Positions 1 to 7,837 are shown, numbered from the stretch's first letter. The stretch is DNA of 10,916 nt from an uncultured Bacteroides sp. (GCA_934716785.1 CAKUYM010000129.1:1-10916); one strand, 5' to 3'. Notes: generated from the sequence alone by a model not told the origin. Numbers and translations are program-made.

Positions 1-933
1 GTCTCCGCGAGTGGCTGAGGCTAATTTGTACATTTGAATCCAATAAAAGTTTTCTTTTTGTGCTTCCGGCAGTGTGATGAAACTGTTAGGATAAAAAGAG
101 TTCCACCATTTCCGATGTGTCTTCTGCAAGGATGGATAGCCTTTGCGTATGGCTTTCCGGATTTCAGTCGTACATATTTCGGTCGAATTGTTTTGAGGAT
201 ACGTATGTGTGAGGTTTATCCACAAAGTGCGCTCTTTTTTAGTCGGTTGAGTCTCTTGCCAGCCGACCGTTGTCTCACCGCCTGCCGATAACTTTTGAAG
301 AGACAGGTGGATGTCTCCTTTTCGGCTGACTATCGGTGAGGGATTGAGCTCATAATCTTTGGGGATTTTATTGGTTTGTCCCCGTCTTTTGAAAAGGAGA
401 TAGCGAGGACTGTCGGCTTCTGCTGCCATCCACTCCCACTTGAAGTCGTGTTCTTCTCCTTCGGTTGTCACTTTTACTGCTATTACCATCTCATCGGCAT
501 GGACAAAAGTGTGCAGGTGAATAGCCCCTTTCGTGGTGGCGATATCTGTTGATGCTTCAGCATTCCAAAGGTCAAGGCGCATATTGCCGCTGATAATTTC
601 TCCTTTGGGATGCAGGGCAAAGTATCCGGTCAGTAGTCGGGGAATTCCAAATACATCTCTTTGGGCGCGATGGTCGTGTACGTCACAATTGCCGGTTTCC
701 AAACGCAAGTAGTTCTGTCCGGGTTCTTTATAAATCATCAATCCTAATCTGCCATTGCCCAAATAGGCCGATTCATACCAATATTCGGGCAGTTTCTCCC
801 ATACCATATCTTGGCGGCTCATGAATTCGGGCCAGTTGATATTTTGTTTAAGGACTACGGAGTTGGCATCTACAGTGATAGAGTAGATTAAAAATAAAAG
901 GATACAGTTAAAGTACCTGTGTCGAATGCTCAT
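1..933 (-). CDS. Six-hairpin (GH95-like) glycosidase, N-terminal part; cut by window edge
   Basis: An open frame of 311 codons runs from ATG at 931-933 to the window edge with no stop, so only the N-terminal part is present. It starts with a hydrophobic export signal (about residues 8-23, FNCILLFLIYSIT). The motif AYLGNGRLGLMIY (about 56-68) is typical of the N-terminal beta-sandwich domain of GH95/GH65-type (alpha/alpha)6 glycosidases. Near the edge, WW..FYP (about 276-282) and FYWIQMYKLASATR (about 296-309) match the linker and first helix of the catalytic barrel in uncharacterised Bacteroides homologues. The catalytic acids would lie beyond the window. The likely role is periplasmic or surface hydrolysis of a plant or host glycan, but the substrate cannot be read here. 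It lies 265 nt downstream of the HTCS gene on the same strand and has its own -7 box, which suggests that regulator controls it. The superfamily is fairly sure, the exact GH family is not. Confidence 0.75.
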   Translation of the reverse strand, partial: MSIRHRYFNCILLFLIYSITVDANSVVLKQNINWPEFMSRQDMVWEKLPEYWYESAYLGNGRLGLMIYKEPGQNYLRLETGNCDVHDHRAQRDVFGIPRLLTGYFALHPKGEIISGNMRLDLWNAEASTDIATTKGAIHLHTFVHADEMVIAVKVTTEGEEHDFKWEWMAAEADSPRYLLFKRRGQTNKIPKDYELNPSPIVSRKGDIHLSLQKLSAGGETTVGWQETQPTKKERTLWINLTHTYPQNNSTEICTTEIRKAIRKGYPSLQKTHRKWWNSFYPNSFITLPEAQKENFYWIQMYKLASATRGD

Positions 934-957
934 GGTGTTGTTTTTTATTGATTTTTG

Positions 958-965
958 CAAAGATA
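958..965 (-). promoter_or_regulatory. Bacteroides -7 box for the glycosidase gene
   Basis: The minus strand reads TATCTTTG, an exact match to the Bacteroides primary sigma -7 consensus TAnnTTTG, ending 24 nt before the glycosidase ATG. No clear TTTG is seen at the -33 position, as is common for activator-dependent PUL promoters. Confidence 0.55.
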
Positions 966-1063
966 TGAGGTAAAATAGTCTTGTGGCTAATAGTTTTATC
1001 GAATAGTATATCAATTTTGTATAATAACTGTGTTTGGTATGGCTAAATGGCTTAAGTAACGGC

Positions 1064-1175
1064 ATCCTCAGGGTGTAAATACACTCCTCCCTCATAGCTG
1101 AAACTACGATGTATATGGGCGTTCAAGCATATCATGAGGATATAAGGTAAAACTCACATAAAAAAAATGGAGGAG
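1064..1175 (-). other. HTCS-glycosidase gap with competing inverted repeats
   Basis: The 265-nt gap 934-1198 has no credible ORF. It holds several complementary segments: ATCCTCA (1064-1070) with TGAGGAT (1135-1141); a small perfect hairpin GTGTA-AA-TACAC (1073-1084); CCTCAT (1090-1095) with ATGAGG (1134-1139), with ATATG/CATAT nested inside (1113-1117, 1128-1132); and CTCCTCC (1084-1090) with GGAGGAG (1169-1175). Several of these exclude one another. No T-tract follows the stems, so this is not a standard terminator. It would lie in the 3' untranslated RNA of the HTCS gene and upstream of the glycosidase promoter. Its function is unknown, and short purine-rich complementarity can arise by chance. 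Confidence 0.35.
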
Positions 1176-1198
1176 AAAAATTGCGTCTTTAATTCAAC

Positions 1199-4100
1199 TT
1201 ATCCTTTTGACTTCTTTATATACTCCGTGGGCAAGCATCCGAAATACTTCTTGAAACTTGTTGCAAAGTAAGAAGGAGTGTTGAATCCTACCATCGTACT
1301 GACTTCCGCAACCGTATAGCGACCGTCTTTCAACAATTTGGCAGCTTCGTTAAAGCGAATCTTACGTATAAAGTCGATAGTCGATTCGCCAGTGATGGCT
1401 TTCAACTTCAAATGCAGGTTGGAACGGCTCATGTTCATCTCTCTGGCAAACTCATCGGTAGAAAACTCGATGTTATCCATATTCTTTTCTACGATGGCTA
1501 CGGCACGTTTCAGCAGGGCTTCGTCCATGGCATTGAACGTAATCTTTTCCGGTTCTACTTCCAGCGACTTGGAGTAACGTTCGAGCATACGCCTGCGGGT
1601 ACGTAGCATGTTCTGTATTTTGGTGGTCAGGATGGTGAGCGAGAAAGGCTTGGGAATATAATCGTCCGCACCCACTTGCAGCCCTTCCAACTGAGCTTTG
1701 GTTTCGCTCTTGGCAGACAGAATGATAACCGGAATATGGCAGGTACGGATATTCTGCTTCACATTTTTGCAGAGCTTGATGCCATCCATTACAGGCATCA
1801 TCACATCCGTGACGATGATATCTACCTCGTTGTCTTTCAGTCTCTCCAAAGCCTCTTCTCCGTTTCCGGCCTCCAATGTGTTGAATATTGCGGAGAGTCC
1901 GCTGCTAAGATAATGGCGGATTTCATTGTTGTCTTCTACGATAAGAATCGTTCCTCGTTTCTTGTCTCCCGATTCAATGACCTCATTCTCTACCTTTTCC
2001 GTGTCAATGAAATACATCTCCTTGGAGTTGGTGGAATATGCTTGCTTTTCTTCGTTCGGGGTATCTTGGGAGACTATCTCAGACGGTTTATAAGCATTTA
2101 TATCTTGAGGGAGATACACAGAGAATGTACTTCCTTTGCCTTCTTCACTGTCCAACTCGATGCGTCCGTGATGCAATTCAACCAAGCGTTGCACCAACGA
2201 AAGCCCGATGCCGCTTCCTACGTGTTCACTTTCAATCTGATAGAACCGCTCGAATATCTTTCCTTGCTTGTTGATAGGAATGCCGACACCGGTATCACTG
2301 ACTTGCAGTACCAGCCAGTCGTTCTCCTCTTTCAAGGTCACAGTGATGCTTTGTCCGCTTTCCGTATACTTGAAGGCATTCGAAAGCAGGTTGTTGACAA
2401 TCAGTTCCAGATAATTGGGGTCGAAAAGCATTTCTTTATCCTCCAATTCGGATTGGAGAGTATAGGTTATCTTTTTATGGCGTGCCAATTTGTCGTAGAA
2501 CAAGAAGTTATCTTGTATCAATTGATGGGCATTTGCTTTCTTTGTCTTTAATTCGAATACTCCGAGTTCCGCCCTACGATAATCCATCAACTGGTTGACA
2601 AGATGCAGCAGGCGGTTGGCGTTTCGTTGGATATATTCCAATTGGTTTCGTGTCCAGCGGTCGCTTATCTTATTGATGATTTCCTGCAGAGGAGCTAAAA
2701 TAAGAGTCAGCGGAGTGCGCAGTTCATGGGAAATATTAATGAAGAAACGCATCTTCATCTGATTGATCTCTTCTTGATGTTCCTTGTCCCTGCGTTCTAT
2801 TTCCAATTCAGCTTCCATGCTCTTACGCATCCAGAAGAAACGGAATACGAACGTGATAAAGCCGATGAAGGTGGCGAGGAAAAGCAGTATCGCCCACCAA
2901 GTTTTGTACCATACGGGGAGAACGATGATTTCGAGGACGGTAGGGGTCGTATTCCATTTCCCGTCATTGTTGGCTGCCTTTACCATGAATTGATAGGTCC
3001 CTTGCGGTAGGTTGGAATAGGAAACGGAACGTTTGTCGGTCAGATAATACCACTCTTTGTCATACCCTTCCAGTTTGTATGCAAAAGTGTTGTGCTGTCC
3101 TGAAATATAGTTGGATACAACAAACTCAAGGGTGAAAGCGGTTTGCCATGACTTCAATGTAATGCTTCCCGTCTCATTGATATTTTTAGTCAGAATGCCG
3201 GTTTCATCGTCCGGACGGACAATTTTGTTGAATAGTTGTAGTTTGGTTATTACTACCGGTGGCGTGTGAGGATTGTCCAACAGTAGTTCCGGACGGAAGG
3301 TCGTGATACCATTGATGCCACCGAAATACATCTGTCCGCTGGCGATACGGCAGTAGGAGGATAAATTGAATTGGTTACTTTGCAAACCGTCGGACTCTGT
3401 AAAGTTACGGAACTTTTCGGTTTCCGGAGTAAAGCAGGAGATTCCGCGGTTCGTACTCAGCCAGAGCCGTCCGAAAGTATCTTCAAGGATGCCATAGATT
3501 ACATTATTGGGCAAACCGTCGGCTGTGGTATATCGTTTGATTTTCTTCTCTTTTTCATTAAAATAATAAATGCCTTCGCGGGTACCTACCCAGACGATGC
3601 CATTGCGGGCTTCATAAATACAATTGGTAAACATCTTGGTGATAGGGGAGGCGGGGAGGATGGAGGTCTTTTGTATATCCAACCCTTGTTGCAGAAAGAC
3701 TGATACTCCTTCTTCACCACCAATCCAAAGCCGCTTGTGTGAATCTCTGAATAGGGTCGTTATCTGTTGAATGGTGAATGGAGTGCCGTCTTTTTCTTTG
3801 TTTATGGTAGTGAAACTCCGTTTCTCGGGATTGAAGCTCACCAAAGCACTCAATGTGCCCAACAGAAGATTGCCTCCCTCATCGGGAAGAATGGCATATA
3901 CATTTTCGTTCACCAGTTGGCTGTTGGTCTGATTGAAACTTTCCATGCGCCCACTGTTGCGGTGGAGAACAGTCAGCCCGCCGGCATGCGTACCTATAAA
4001 TATAAGTGATTTCTGCTCGTCTACGTATACCGCCTTGATATTATTAGAGCCGATTCCTATTTCCCGTTCATTTTCCTGCAGCGCATAGTGAGTGAACTGT

Positions 4101-5260
4101 TGCGTTTTTGTATTATACAGATTTAATCCGCCATCATTTGTCCCTATCCACAGGTTCTTGTCCTTATCCTCTACAATACAACTTACTACGTTGTCGCTCA
4201 GAGAATTCTTGTAAGGAATGTGTTGCATGTTCTTGAATCGGTTCCGGATGGGATGGTAATAGTTCAGTCCGCCGAAATAAGTCCCCAGCCACATGCCTCC
4301 TTGAGAATCCATAAAGATACTGCGCACCGAACGTTGCGACAGGCTGCCTTTTTCTATCGGGTTGCTGCTGTATGAAATAAATGAATCACTTGCTTCGTGA
4401 TAAATGTTCAAATCATTGAATGTGCCTATCCATAGGCGGTTTTGCGAGTCCAATGCCAAAGAACGGATATAGTTGGAACTGATGCTCTTGGGATTGGACG
4501 ATGAATGGAGATAGCTTTTCACCTCTTTGGTCTTTGGGTTGAGCAGCAACAATCCGGCTCCTTCGGTGGCTATCCATATGCGGGTGGGAGACTGTTGCAG
4601 GATAGCCTGAATCCGTTTGGTGTCCAATATCGGAGTTACTTTTTCCAGACTCTTTTGGGGAATGGAATAGCAGTAAAGTCCGTTTTCCATCGTACCGATA
4701 TAAATCACATCACCGTGTCTGTAAAGAGCAGTAGCTATGATCTTATGCATGGCGGCATTGAAAGAATCGTCCACAAATTGTGATTTTTTTATATTGAACA
4801 TCAGCAGGCCATCCGGTGTACTTAAGAGCAACTGCTCCGGTGAAATTTCAGCAATACCGTTGATTTGTTGCCGTTTGCCGTTTTTCTCATAGAAGAAGTT
4901 CTTAAACAGGTCTTTTTCTTCATCATACCATGACAATCCGTCCCGCGTACCTATCCATACCCGTCCACGGCTATCGGTCTTTACGATTCGTGAGATATCA
5001 TTGGCTATGCTGTTGGGATCATTTTCATTATGTTGGTAAACCGTAAAAGCGTATCCGTCATATTTATTTACTCCATCATATGTAGCAAACCACATATTCC
5101 CCTTTAGGTCTTGGTCGATGGCGAATACGGTACTTTGCGACAGACCTTCATTGATGGAAATATAGGAGAAATTAATTTGTTCCGGAACTTCGGAAAATGC
5201 GGAATTTGTTCCTAAGCATAGAAAGAACAAGCAAATTACTATATTTTTAAGATAGCTCAT
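1199..5260 (-). CDS. Hybrid two-component system (HTCS) sensor/regulator
   Basis: This 1353-residue protein fuses a whole phosphorelay, as in Bacteroides PUL regulators. Residues 1-23 form a signal peptide. Residues about 30-670 are beta-propeller repeats of the reg_prop type (recurring LWIGT/MWFAT blades), which form the periplasmic sensor. A Y_Y_Y domain (about 705-782) and a membrane segment (about 786-809) follow. The kinase has the dimerisation motif NISHELRTP with phospho-acceptor His845, and ATP-lid motifs NNLLSNAFKYTESG (956-969), DTGVGIP (989-995) and GSGIGLSLV (1015-1023). The receiver domain (about 1103-1220) has E1109/D1110, phospho-acceptor D1152 and K1204. An AraC-type DNA-binding domain (about 1250-1350) ends the protein. 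All key residues are intact, so the relay should work. HTCS sensors bind oligosaccharides in the periplasm and switch on a linked PUL. The ligand cannot be deduced. The adjacent glycosidase gene is the best candidate target; the heparin lyase on the other side is less likely because trpB2 and a divergent promoter intervene. Confidence 0.96.
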   Translation of the reverse strand: MSYLKNIVICLFFLCLGTNSAFSEVPEQINFSYISINEGLSQSTVFAIDQDLKGNMWFATYDGVNKYDGYAFTVYQHNENDPNSIANDISRIVKTDSRGRVWIGTRDGLSWYDEEKDLFKNFFYEKNGKRQQINGIAEISPEQLLLSTPDGLLMFNIKKSQFVDDSFNAAMHKIIATALYRHGDVIYIGTMENGLYCYSIPQKSLEKVTPILDTKRIQAILQQSPTRIWIATEGAGLLLLNPKTKEVKSYLHSSSNPKSISSNYIRSLALDSQNRLWIGTFNDLNIYHEASDSFISYSSNPIEKGSLSQRSVRSIFMDSQGGMWLGTYFGGLNYYHPIRNRFKNMQHIPYKNSLSDNVVSCIVEDKDKNLWIGTNDGGLNLYNTKTQQFTHYALQENEREIGIGSNNIKAVYVDEQKSLIFIGTHAGGLTVLHRNSGRMESFNQTNSQLVNENVYAILPDEGGNLLLGTLSALVSFNPEKRSFTTINKEKDGTPFTIQQITTLFRDSHKRLWIGGEEGVSVFLQQGLDIQKTSILPASPITKMFTNCIYEARNGIVWVGTREGIYYFNEKEKKIKRYTTADGLPNNVIYGILEDTFGRLWLSTNRGISCFTPETEKFRNFTESDGLQSNQFNLSSYCRIASGQMYFGGINGITTFRPELLLDNPHTPPVVITKLQLFNKIVRPDDETGILTKNINETGSITLKSWQTAFTLEFVVSNYISGQHNTFAYKLEGYDKEWYYLTDKRSVSYSNLPQGTYQFMVKAANNDGKWNTTPTVLEIIVLPVWYKTWWAILLFLATFIGFITFVFRFFWMRKSMEAELEIERRDKEHQEEINQMKMRFFINISHELRTPLTLILAPLQEIINKISDRWTRNQLEYIQRNANRLLHLVNQLMDYRRAELGVFELKTKKANAHQLIQDNFLFYDKLARHKKITYTLQSELEDKEMLFDPNYLELIVNNLLSNAFKYTESGQSITVTLKEENDWLVLQVSDTGVGIPINKQGKIFERFYQIESEHVGSGIGLSLVQRLVELHHGRIELDSEEGKGSTFSVYLPQDINAYKPSEIVSQDTPNEEKQAYSTNSKEMYFIDTEKVENEVIESGDKKRGTILIVEDNNEIRHYLSSGLSAIFNTLEAGNGEEALERLKDNEVDIIVTDVMMPVMDGIKLCKNVKQNIRTCHIPVIILSAKSETKAQLEGLQVGADDYIPKPFSLTILTTKIQNMLRTRRRMLERYSKSLEVEPEKITFNAMDEALLKRAVAIVEKNMDNIEFSTDEFAREMNMSRSNLHLKLKAITGESTIDFIRKIRFNEAAKLLKDGRYTVAEVSTMVGFNTPSYFATSFKKYFGCLPTEYIKKSKG

Positions 5261-5287
5261 TATAAGGTAATAAGATTAATAGCGGCA

Positions 5288-5295
5288 CAAACTTA
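5288..5295 (-). promoter_or_regulatory. Bacteroides -7 box for the HTCS gene
   Basis: The minus strand reads TAAGTTTG, an exact TAnnTTTG match ending 27 nt before the HTCS ATG. No clean -33 TTTG is seen. An 11-bp palindrome, TATAC-A-GTATA (5349-5359), lies about 55 bp further upstream and could be an operator, although AT-rich palindromes are common by chance. Confidence 0.55.
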
Positions 5296-5375
5296 CGGAA
5301 AATTCTTTAGATTTTATACCGGTTCGATAAAAGATAATGAAATTTTTCTATACAGTATAATAGGGAATAGGAAAT

Positions 5376-5429
5376 AAGAGGGTGTCTAAGAACGAGGTGC
5401 TTTCAACACCATCGTTTTGACACCCTCTT
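5376..5429 (-). terminator. Long inverted repeat between trpB2 and HTCS; probable terminator
   Basis: A perfect 11-bp outer stem (AAGAGGGTGTC at 5376-5386 with GACACCCTCTT at 5419-5429) encloses further pairing: AACGA-GGTG against CACC-A-TCGTT with one bulge, and a short CTTTCA-centred loop. Almost the whole 54 bp is self-complementary. It lies 62 nt past the trpB2 stop and upstream of the HTCS promoter, so it probably ends trpB2 transcription. The following T-tract is weak on both strands, so it could instead be a transcript-stabilising hairpin or a copy of a dispersed repeat. Confidence 0.65.
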
Positions 5430-5491
5430 TCTTATTATACAATAATTTATATAGTAACTTTGTATGTAATCTGATTTTAAAACCTGGAGAA

Positions 5492-6862
5492 CTACTTGAC
5501 CAAATCGCCTATTTCGTCCAAATTCTTCTGAATGTCTTCATCGGTCAATGAGTAGTTGACCAGATCGCCAGCCAGATATTTGTCATAAGAAGCCATATCA
5601 ATCAGTCCATGACCAGAGAGGTTGAACAGGATTACTTTCTCTTCTCCGGTTTCCTTGCACTTGTTGGCTTCGCGGATGGTTGCAGCGATAGCATGGCTGG
5701 ATTCCGGTGCGGGGATGATGCCTTCGACTTGCGCAAACAGACAACCGGCCTCGAATGATTCGAGTTGTTGGATATCCACAGCTTCCATCAGTTTGTCTTT
5801 GAGCAATTGCGAAACAATGACACCTGCACCGTGATAGCGAAGACCGCCTGCATGAATATGAGCCGGAGCGAAGTTGTGTCCTAATGTAAACATCGGGAGT
5901 AGTGGTGTGTATCCTGCTTCATCACCGAAGTCATATTGAAACTTGCCGCGTGTCAGCTTCGGGCATGAGGCAGGTTCGGCAGCAACGAATCGGGTTTGCT
6001 TTCCTTCCAAGATGTTGTGGCGCATAAAAGGGAAAGAGATACCGCCAAAGTTGGAACCACCACCGAAGCAAGCGATTACCATATCAGGATATTCGCCTGC
6101 CATTTCCATTTGCTTTTCGGCTTCCAAACCGATAATTGTCTGGTGGAGGGTGACATAGCTCAGCACGGAGCCGAGTGTATATTTACAGTTGGGCGTCATT
6201 TGTGCCAGCTCGATAGCTTCTGAGATAGCTGTGCCGAGTGAACCTTGATAAGTGGGATGTGCTGTCAGTATATCCTTACCTGCGCGTGTAGACATGGATG
6301 GAGAGGGGGTGACTTGTGCTCCGAAAGTCTGCATAATGCTGCGACGGTAGGGCTTTTGTTCATAACTGATTTTTACTTGGTAAACGGCAGCTTCCAAACC
6401 GAATACTTTTGCGGCATAAGAAAGGGCTGCACCCCACTGTCCGGCACCGGTTTCTGTGGTGACGTTGGTGACTCCCTCTTGTTTGCAATAATAAGCCTGC
6501 GCCAAAGCGGAATTCAGTTTGTGGGAACCGATGGGGCTAACGCTCTCGTTCTTGAAATAAATGTGTGCCGGAGTGCCAAGCGCTTTTTCCAGTCCGTAGG
6601 CACGCACCAACGGAGTACTTCGGTAGTATTTGTACATTTCGCGTACCTCTTCCGGTATTTCGATCCATGCATCGGTTTGATTCAGTTCCTGACGACATAG
6701 CTCTTTGGCGAAAATCGGGAATAAGTCTTCTGCTTTCAGCGGTTGTTTGGTTCCCGGGTGCAACGGCGGCATCGGTTTGTTGACCATATCTGCTTGAATG
6801 TTGTACCAGTAGTGTGGAATTTCTTCTTCCGGTAGGATATACCGTTTTCTTTTGTTACTCAT
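5492..6862 (-). CDS. trpB2: TrpB2-type tryptophan synthase beta chain (PLP enzyme)
   Basis: A 456-residue PLP-dependent enzyme of the TrpB2 (TrpB-like) group, which joins indole and L-serine to make L-tryptophan. Seen in the sequence: an N-terminal extension typical of TrpB2 (about 1-75, with LHPGTKQPL); the Schiff-base lysine K115 in GSHKLNSA; the catalytic glutamate E137 in ETGAGQWG; the PLP phosphate loop GGGSN (267-271); an AEPASCPKLTRGK stretch (295-307) characteristic of TrpB2; and SGHG (416-419) near the cofactor ring. Nothing is missing, and the length fits the family better than the roughly 395 residues of canonical TrpB1. No trpA or other trp gene is adjacent, and the gene has its own promoter and terminator. 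TrpB2 enzymes are thought to work without TrpA. In a gut Bacteroides the likely role is salvage of free indole, or a side reaction such as serine deamination (inference). The start at 6862 fits the leader and the family N-terminus. Confidence 0.93.
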   Translation of the reverse strand: MSNKRKRYILPEEEIPHYWYNIQADMVNKPMPPLHPGTKQPLKAEDLFPIFAKELCRQELNQTDAWIEIPEEVREMYKYYRSTPLVRAYGLEKALGTPAHIYFKNESVSPIGSHKLNSALAQAYYCKQEGVTNVTTETGAGQWGAALSYAAKVFGLEAAVYQVKISYEQKPYRRSIMQTFGAQVTPSPSMSTRAGKDILTAHPTYQGSLGTAISEAIELAQMTPNCKYTLGSVLSYVTLHQTIIGLEAEKQMEMAGEYPDMVIACFGGGSNFGGISFPFMRHNILEGKQTRFVAAEPASCPKLTRGKFQYDFGDEAGYTPLLPMFTLGHNFAPAHIHAGGLRYHGAGVIVSQLLKDKLMEAVDIQQLESFEAGCLFAQVEGIIPAPESSHAIAATIREANKCKETGEEKVILFNLSGHGLIDMASYDKYLAGDLVNYSLTDEDIQKNLDEIGDLVK

Positions 6863-6892
6863 GATATATTGCGGTTTTTAGTTATCTGCTGC

Positions 6893-6900
6893 CAAAAATA
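6893..6900 (-). promoter_or_regulatory. Bacteroides -7 box for trpB2
   Basis: The minus strand reads TATTTTTG, an exact TAnnTTTG match ending 30 nt before the trpB2 ATG. No -33 TTTG is evident. The predicted leader is too short for a trp attenuator or T-box, so none is proposed. Confidence 0.5.
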
Positions 6901-7134
6901 GATATTTTTTTTAATATTCGAGTGATTTTGTTAGTGAATAATCGGTTTTAGTTATTGTTTTGTTTGAAAGAGCGTATTTTAAATGAGAAAAGTGATATGG
7001 AATATGTTAACTATGCAACAATCCAAAGTACTTTTTCATTGAGAAAGCCGATGAGTGTAAATGTGTCACTTCTATTTGCTGATGTGTGTTTTGTAACTTT
7101 TTGGCAGCGATTGTAGGAAAAATATCGGTTACAC

Positions 7135-7165
7135 TTGTAAATATCCTACTCTTTTTGTTCCTTTG
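7135..7165 (+). promoter_or_regulatory. Candidate promoter for the lipoprotein gene
   Basis: TTG at 7135-7137 lies 20 bp from TTCCTTTG (7158-7165), a near match to TAnnTTTG (T in place of A at the second base). The spacing fits Bacteroides promoters, and the box ends 27 nt before the ATG. The inverted repeat GTAGGA/TCCTAC (7113-7149) brackets the -33 element, so a bound protein there could block or modulate it. Confidence 0.4.
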
Positions 7166-7192
7166 TTTTTTATTATAAACAGAAAATAGCGT

Positions 7193-7744
7193 ATGAGAAA
7201 ACTAATTTATTTTCTTTTGTTGTCATTAGCAGTGGCTGTGACTGCATGTGGCGGTAAGAAAGGAACCTCAAATAATGAATCGATATTGGCAACAATGGAC
7301 AGTATGGATGCCCGTGGTTTGCAACGCATGCAGATATCCCAAAGTGAAACGGACTTTAAGTTTAAAGGTAAAGATTATCATTCGATGGTTTCGCGCACAC
7401 CGGACGAAAGTCTGCCACATGTCACCAATGAAATGGGAGACACCTATCTCGATAATAAAATTGTGTTGCGCTTGACGCGCGGCAATGAAAAGGTATTTGA
7501 CAAGACATTTACCAAGAATGATTTTTCATCTGTAGTAGATGCTGGGTTTCTTTCAAAATCCGTTTTGGAAGGGATTGTATATGATAAGACTACTCCGCAG
7601 GGAATCGTGTATGCCGCAAGCGTATGTTATCCGCAGACGGATTTGTATATGCCTCTGTCTATCACTATCACAGCTGATGGAAAGATGAGTATCCAAAAAG
7701 TCGATATGCTTGAAGACGAATATGGTGATGAGTCGTCTGATTGA
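7193..7744 (+). CDS. Small lipoprotein, DUF4738-like
   Basis: A 183-residue protein with a classic lipoprotein signal: MRK, a hydrophobic stretch, then the lipobox VTAC with Cys19 as the lipidated residue. The next residues are GGKKGT rather than the acidic patch linked to surface export in Bacteroidetes, so it probably stays on a periplasm-facing leaflet (inference). The mature part begins with a low-complexity linker and an amphipathic segment (about 27-48), followed by a compact beta-rich domain (about 52-172) and a very acidic tail (EDEYGDESSD). It resembles DUF4738 lipoproteins of Bacteroides, a family with no known function; this assignment is from memory of the fold pattern. It has its own promoter, and a hairpin terminator separates it from the heparin lyase gene 123 nt downstream, so nothing ties it directly to heparin breakdown. 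Confidence 0.85.
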   Translation: MRKLIYFLLLSLAVAVTACGGKKGTSNNESILATMDSMDARGLQRMQISQSETDFKFKGKDYHSMVSRTPDESLPHVTNEMGDTYLDNKIVLRLTRGNEKVFDKTFTKNDFSSVVDAGFLSKSVLEGIVYDKTTPQGIVYAASVCYPQTDLYMPLSITITADGKMSIQKVDMLEDEYGDESSD

Positions 7745-7776
7745 ACCTGTAAGGAGGTGTTTGCAGTAGAATTACA

Positions 7777-7794
7777 CAAATGTGAAAACATTTG
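7777..7794 (+). repeat. Perfect palindrome with GAAA centre upstream of the heparin lyase promoter
   Basis: CAAATGT-GAAA-ACATTTG has two perfect 7-bp arms and a 4-nt centre. As RNA it is a GNRA tetraloop hairpin at the end of the lipoprotein transcript. As DNA its centre is about 45 bp upstream of the heparin lyase -7 box, a place where an activator could bind. The sequence alone does not decide between these. Confidence 0.5.
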
Positions 7795-7802
7795 AGACAA
7801 AA

Positions 7803-7837
7803 GAATGGCAGCCGAAGTGGTTGCCATTCGTATTTTT
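7803..7837 (+). terminator. Intrinsic terminator after the lipoprotein gene
   Basis: The stem GAATGGCAGCC (7803-7813) pairs with GGTTGCCATTC (7819-7829): 11 pairs including one G-T wobble, and a 5-nt loop GAAGT. The T-rich tract TATTTTT (7831-7837) follows almost at once. This is the usual form of a rho-independent terminator, placed 58 nt after the lipoprotein stop. Confidence 0.75.

Larger units (their letters stand above)
6863..7192 (+). other. Divergent intergenic promoter region
   Basis: A 330-nt AT-rich gap between the divergent trpB2 and lipoprotein genes. It contains both promoters, an imperfect direct repeat CGGTTTT(T)AGTTAT (6872-6885 and 6943-6955) and an inverted repeat GTAGGA/TCCTAC (7113-7118 and 7144-7149). 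The longest ATG-initiated frame noticed, 19 codons from about 6983, has no coding features. No tRNA-like or known riboswitch structure was recognised. Confidence 0.6.

Noticed and set aside
34..291. 85-codon plus-strand open frame at the left edge
   Set aside because: It is antisense to the glycosidase, whose frame is open across the whole region and has family motifs.
1676..2551. 291-codon plus-strand open frame inside the HTCS gene
   Set aside because: It is antisense to the kinase/receiver coding region, has no recognisable domain and no promoter; the HTCS frame has every expected motif.
1199..5260. HTCS considered as regulator of the heparin lyase
   Set aside because: The lyase is on the opposite strand behind trpB2 and a lipoprotein gene, and no shared operator was found; the adjacent glycosidase gene is a better candidate target.
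5455..5462. Plus-strand TAACTTTG, a perfect -7 box at the 3' end of trpB2
   Set aside because: It points into trpB2 antisense with no gene to serve and no -33 element; likely a chance match in AT-rich DNA, although an antisense transcript cannot be excluded.
6863..7192. Possible riboswitch or T-box controlling trpB2
   Set aside because: The -7 box leaves only about 30 nt before the ATG, too short for such a leader, and no anti-terminator or leader peptide with Trp codons is seen.
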